This document shows positions 61,209-64,000 of a stretch of DNA of 64,000 nucleotides, in pieces (the first letter of the stretch is position 1; every line of letters starts with the position of its first letter). Location: positions 88,968,690 through 89,032,689 of the forward strand of contig CM069443.1 of NCBI GenBank assembly GCA_035610835.1. Reading direction: 5' to 3'. Position numbers and translations under genes: made by a program. This DNA is from Ophiura sarsii. Taxonomy: Eukaryota; Echinodermata; Ophiuroidea; Amphilepidida; Ophiuridae. Below the pieces are notes generated by a model, which was not told the DNA's origin, did no database searches, and worked only from the letters and a program-made list of their open reading frames with translations.

Positions 61209-61343
61209 AGACCAATCTACTATGATTTTGTAGCTGAGATTCAAAGCTTCAATTGTGGAATATTTCATACAACTGGCTTGTATAATAGCAAAGTTATGAA
61301 GTAGGAGGTAGAACTTATTGAATGACCCTCGTATATAGATGTC

Positions 61344-61457
61344 TTACTTGCAACTTGGGCAGAAATAGAATACTGTCTGTCCTTCATCAGCAGAGCGTGT
61401 TTGTCTGGTTTGGTAGTGCAACCCTTCATGGCCACACTTTGCACAGGGTCTATCAAT
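61344..61457 (-). CDS. POLR1H: POLR1H (RNA polymerase I subunit RPA12) last exon, zinc ribbon
   Basis: Read on the - strand, 38 codons (37 residues plus TAA at 61346-61344) follow a good acceptor (TTTTATCCATCAG, ending at 61458). The peptide begins [13 protein letters not shown] and ends [19 protein letters not shown]. This is the TFIIS-type C-terminal zinc ribbon: CxxC (CAKC), the invariant RSADE acidic hairpin, FYxC, and a second CxxC (CPSC). Known role: RPA12 supports RNA cleavage and termination by Pol I in the nucleolus. The VDR-like start and CGHEG match RPA12 better than TFIIS or RPB9. The protein ends at CK, slightly shorter than the vertebrate one, which has a few extra residues. The 5' exons with the N-terminal zinc ribbon were not found up to 64000. 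A mariner-like element starts 10 bp past the stop. Confidence 0.85.
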   Translation of the reverse strand: MDRPCAKCGHEGLHYQTRQTRSADEGQTVFYFCPSCK

Positions 61458-62089
61458 CTGATGGATAAAACAAAGTATATTGGTTATTCTATGTGCAACC
61501 ATACTTGGCACATGAATTATTTATCAAAATAGACATTTATCATACTCATTTTCGAATCATGATGAGCTTTTTATTCAATTTTTATGATCCCCCAGAATCA
61601 TTGCTTGACCTTTCTTTTGTATGAACCAGAAACCTATGACCTTTATGAAATATTGTTAGCTACGTTATGATGTCCAGTGCCACTGGTCCAGTGCTTTGCC
61701 AAAACCTAGTAAAGCATTCGACAAATGCATTTTGTAAGACTTATTTCATTATAAAGAGCCTGTGTGCTGCAACTCACACACAGGCACTATGGGATCGATA
61801 TTCTTTGCTGGTCATGTTGGTTACTGTTCATTGTCAAGCTGGAAGCTGCCCATGTAATATTATACTAGGAGTAGGCTCGTAGGCCTAGTAAATTGAGTAG
61901 CCTAGGCTAAAACTTATCTCTTGCCAGTTCCGATTTTGCACCAAAATGGATGACGATGCCTGATTTCGATTTTGTAGATACGTTTGTTGAATTGCAACAT
62001 TTGTAAAGCCACCTTTGAGTTGACACGGCACATGTTTGTCAGGTTTTTTTGCTTGTCGATCATTTCCAATTTCTGTACTGTATTTTTAG

Positions 62090-62522
62090 TAGTGCTGTTT
62101 TGTATCGATATGTCGTAAAAGAAAACTTTGACATGTCGATATATTATCGATAAAATATAAATTTGGTGTCCGAATTCTGCAACTATCGTCACAAATCAAA
62201 AACGTCAGATAAAACCTGATCAGATCAGGAACGGGAGAAATACTCCTATCAATGATGTACCCCACCAATAAATAACTTTGAAAATTGGCCGAGAAAGTCA
62301 TTTAAAAACATTAAACGAAGACTAAAATGAAAAAATTCCGAATTAGCTGGCCGATATGGTCGCCATCTTTTAATTGAAGAAAATCATCCTTTACGCATGC
62401 GTGTGACATTGTGCTTAGGATTTATTTGATTTCCCCTTCGGCCTTTTCCGAAACCCAATACGAATGACGTATTCAGGCCCGTAAGCAGGATATTTTTTAG
62501 TCATATAAGACAATTTTGAGAG

Positions 62523-62554
<32 letters not shown>

Positions 62555-63344
62555 TGGTTAGGACATGTTTTAGTCCAAAACGGCCCGAAAAAATGCTTTA
62601 CATAATTGGAAATGGGGCGTTTTTCGGAAAATTGGGGTGGGTGGGGGGCGTTTTCACACAAAAAAGTACATTAGTAACAAAAAAAGGTACATTGGTACCA
62701 AAAAAAAGGTACATTGGTACAAAAAAGGTACATTGGTACAAAAAAAAGGATTTGGGGGGGGGGCGTCCCCCCCCCCCTAGTTACGGGCCTGGACGTATTG
62801 CTACGGAAATCATCCTTAAGCATGCATGCGTGTAACAATTTGTCCAATCACAAATTTATTTCGGGGTTTTATAAATTTATTTAATTTTTCGGAACCAGTA
62901 TGAGTGACGTAATGCCAATAACATGTGCTCGCAACTCGATCTCGAAAGGCACAGTTCCCCAGATGTGGATTAAGCCTCTGATTGACCATTGCGCTCTCTG
63001 AAAACGTGGTGGTTCTTTATGATTATTTATAAATATACAATACGAGTGGCATTCCCCAATGGCGTTGTTATTCAGTATGAATTATTTTGTTACTTGCGGG
63101 ATTTGTCAGGCTTTCACCGAGGGAATGATGCACGGTACGGCCATGCACGCGTCAATATACATTGTATCACAATTTGTAATGAATTGTAAGTGAATGGGGA
63201 ATATGCGGAAAACTTAAAAAGCATGTAAACCCCAATTAAAATTCATATCGTTTCTTTCCGATATACGAAAATATGTATCGACATGTCGTATCGTATGGAA
63301 AATATTGCGACAAGCGACACTTCCGACAATCGATAACAACACTA
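62090..63344. mobile_element. hAT-like element with 8-bp target duplication
   Basis: Ends TAGTGCTGTTTTGTATCGAT and the reverse complement of TAGTGTTGTTATCGATTG, flanked by ATTTTTAG (62082-62089 and 63345-63352). 1,255 bp with no transposase frame. CGATATGTCG-type motifs recur just inside both ends. It contains a younger MITE. Confidence 0.65.
62474..62791. mobile_element. hAT-type MITE with CAGGCCCGTAA ends
   Basis: Ends CAGGCCCGTAA and TTACGGGCCTG, flanked by GACGTATT (62466-62473 and 62792-62799). It holds a 28-G run, a GTACATTGGTAC repeat and a C run. Elements with such C-run ends are widespread in marine animals. Confidence 0.85.
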
Positions 63345-63352
63345 ATTTTTAG

Positions 63353-64000
63353 CTCTCATCAGTTTTGTTAATCACTTGCTGTTTGCCGATGAGACGAACA
63401 ATATGTTAGGCATGGCATGACACTATGTAATGTACATATACGTCTTCGTACTGATGTCATTTAGCATGTTGCCAAATGAAATCGATTAAAAAATCAAAGT
63501 TTATCGAGTTGTGAGCAGTCATGATGCAGCTTACACATGCAATCCATTTTTTTATTGTCTGAAAATTTCGCGAGTCACTGCTGAGAGGACATCCATTACA
63601 GTCAGTAGGCTAGCCGCTGTCGGTACAAACACACAGTCAATTAAACCATGCAGACATTATTCAGCATTGAATGATCATACAAAAATTGTATTTTTTCGTG
63701 GCATTGTTGGTTTTTCATGTGGTATTTATTGTTGTTTTTAGTCTTTGCCTTTGAAAGTGCCCCCGCTAAAATGTCGTGTATCCATGTTCAGGGCCCCACT
63801 CAAGCAAACATCTGCCTTTTGTTACCATGTGACGTCACACCGCCTCCAGGTCATTGATGCGCGTACAAGTCAATTTTGGAGGTCTTGGCGATATATCAAT
63901 AACCTGCACTGTGCGGTCGCGTTTCCATATAACGATCAATTTGAGTGGAAGCCCAGAGGTACGCACATATTCAAAAGTTATGAATGGCAAAAGGTGAATT
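63353..64000. other. No gene recognised; contains a CRE palindrome
   Basis: No POLR1H 5' exon could be identified on the - strand here. TGACGTCA, a full CRE/ATF palindrome, is at about 63830-63837 in a GC-richer stretch. A promoter is possible but unproven. Confidence 0.35.

Larger units (their letters stand above)
59739..61331. mobile_element. Mariner-like element carrying two nested hAT MITEs
   Basis: Ends CGAGGGTCATTCAATAAGTT extended to about 30 bp (CTACCTCCT) on both sides, with TA at 59737-59738 and 61332-61333. No transposase frame was found. About 1.06 kb remains after removing the two nested elements and their duplications. The right end lies 10 bp beyond the POLR1H stop codon. Confidence 0.75.

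Noticed and set aside
61265..61456. - strand frame of 63 codons over the POLR1H exon
   Set aside because: It is the wrong frame; the zinc ribbon is read in another one.

Overview
The window is animal (metazoan) nuclear DNA. It is AT-rich, its coding sequence is split by GT-AG introns, and it is full of non-LTR retrotransposon relics, short inverted-repeat DNA transposons, tRNA-like SINE pieces and minisatellites. The LINE relics and the form of the MICAL gene suggest a marine deuterostome invertebrate, perhaps an echinoderm. That placement is an inference and I cannot name a species. Nothing prokaryotic was seen: no operons, CRISPR arrays or rRNA.

Two protein-coding genes are supported, and they converge. 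(1) The 3' part of a MICAL3-like F-actin monooxygenase gene lies on the + strand (3899-41398). Ten exons are well supported: an Ala/Pro-rich exon, two small acidic exons, a 2.66-kb acidic/charged exon, a linker exon, and five exons encoding the C-terminal bMERB (Rab-binding) coiled-coil domain, ending at a TAA at 41396-41398. Two in-frame microexons (33 and 21 nt) and an alternative acidic exon near the C-terminus are proposed from splice sites and phase. The monooxygenase, CH and LIM domains must lie upstream of base 1. (2) The last exon of POLR1H (RNA polymerase I subunit RPA12, TFIIS-type zinc ribbon) lies on the - strand at 61344-61457. Its 5' exons were not found and probably lie beyond base 64000.

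Layout: 1-3898 is repeat-rich sequence upstream of or within a MICAL intron, including an inverted-repeat element (1345-3538) that contains a LINE with an internal inversion. 3899-10484 holds the clustered MICAL exons. 10485-31902 is a 21-kb stretch of intron sequence swollen by separate minisatellites (73, 14, 4, 19, 32 and 34 bp units) and several MITEs; the microexon candidates sit here. 31903-35506 holds the bMERB exons, with a 49-bp array just after one splice donor. 35507-41328 is an intron with a decayed LINE (carrying its own 49-bp array) and the alternative exon. 41399-61343 is intergenic: TA-flanked mariner-like elements, a 6.8-kb TTAA-flanked unit holding a ~109-bp minisatellite, a Harbinger-like MITE, a 68-bp minisatellite, and a mariner-like element with two hAT-type MITEs inside it. 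61344-64000 holds the POLR1H exon and a hAT-like element that itself contains a younger hAT MITE.

I found no convincing new biochemical system. The most useful points are the POLR1H exon with a transposon 10 bp past its stop, the microexons and alternative C-terminal exon of MICAL, and a set of transposon insertions whose target-site duplications can be read exactly.
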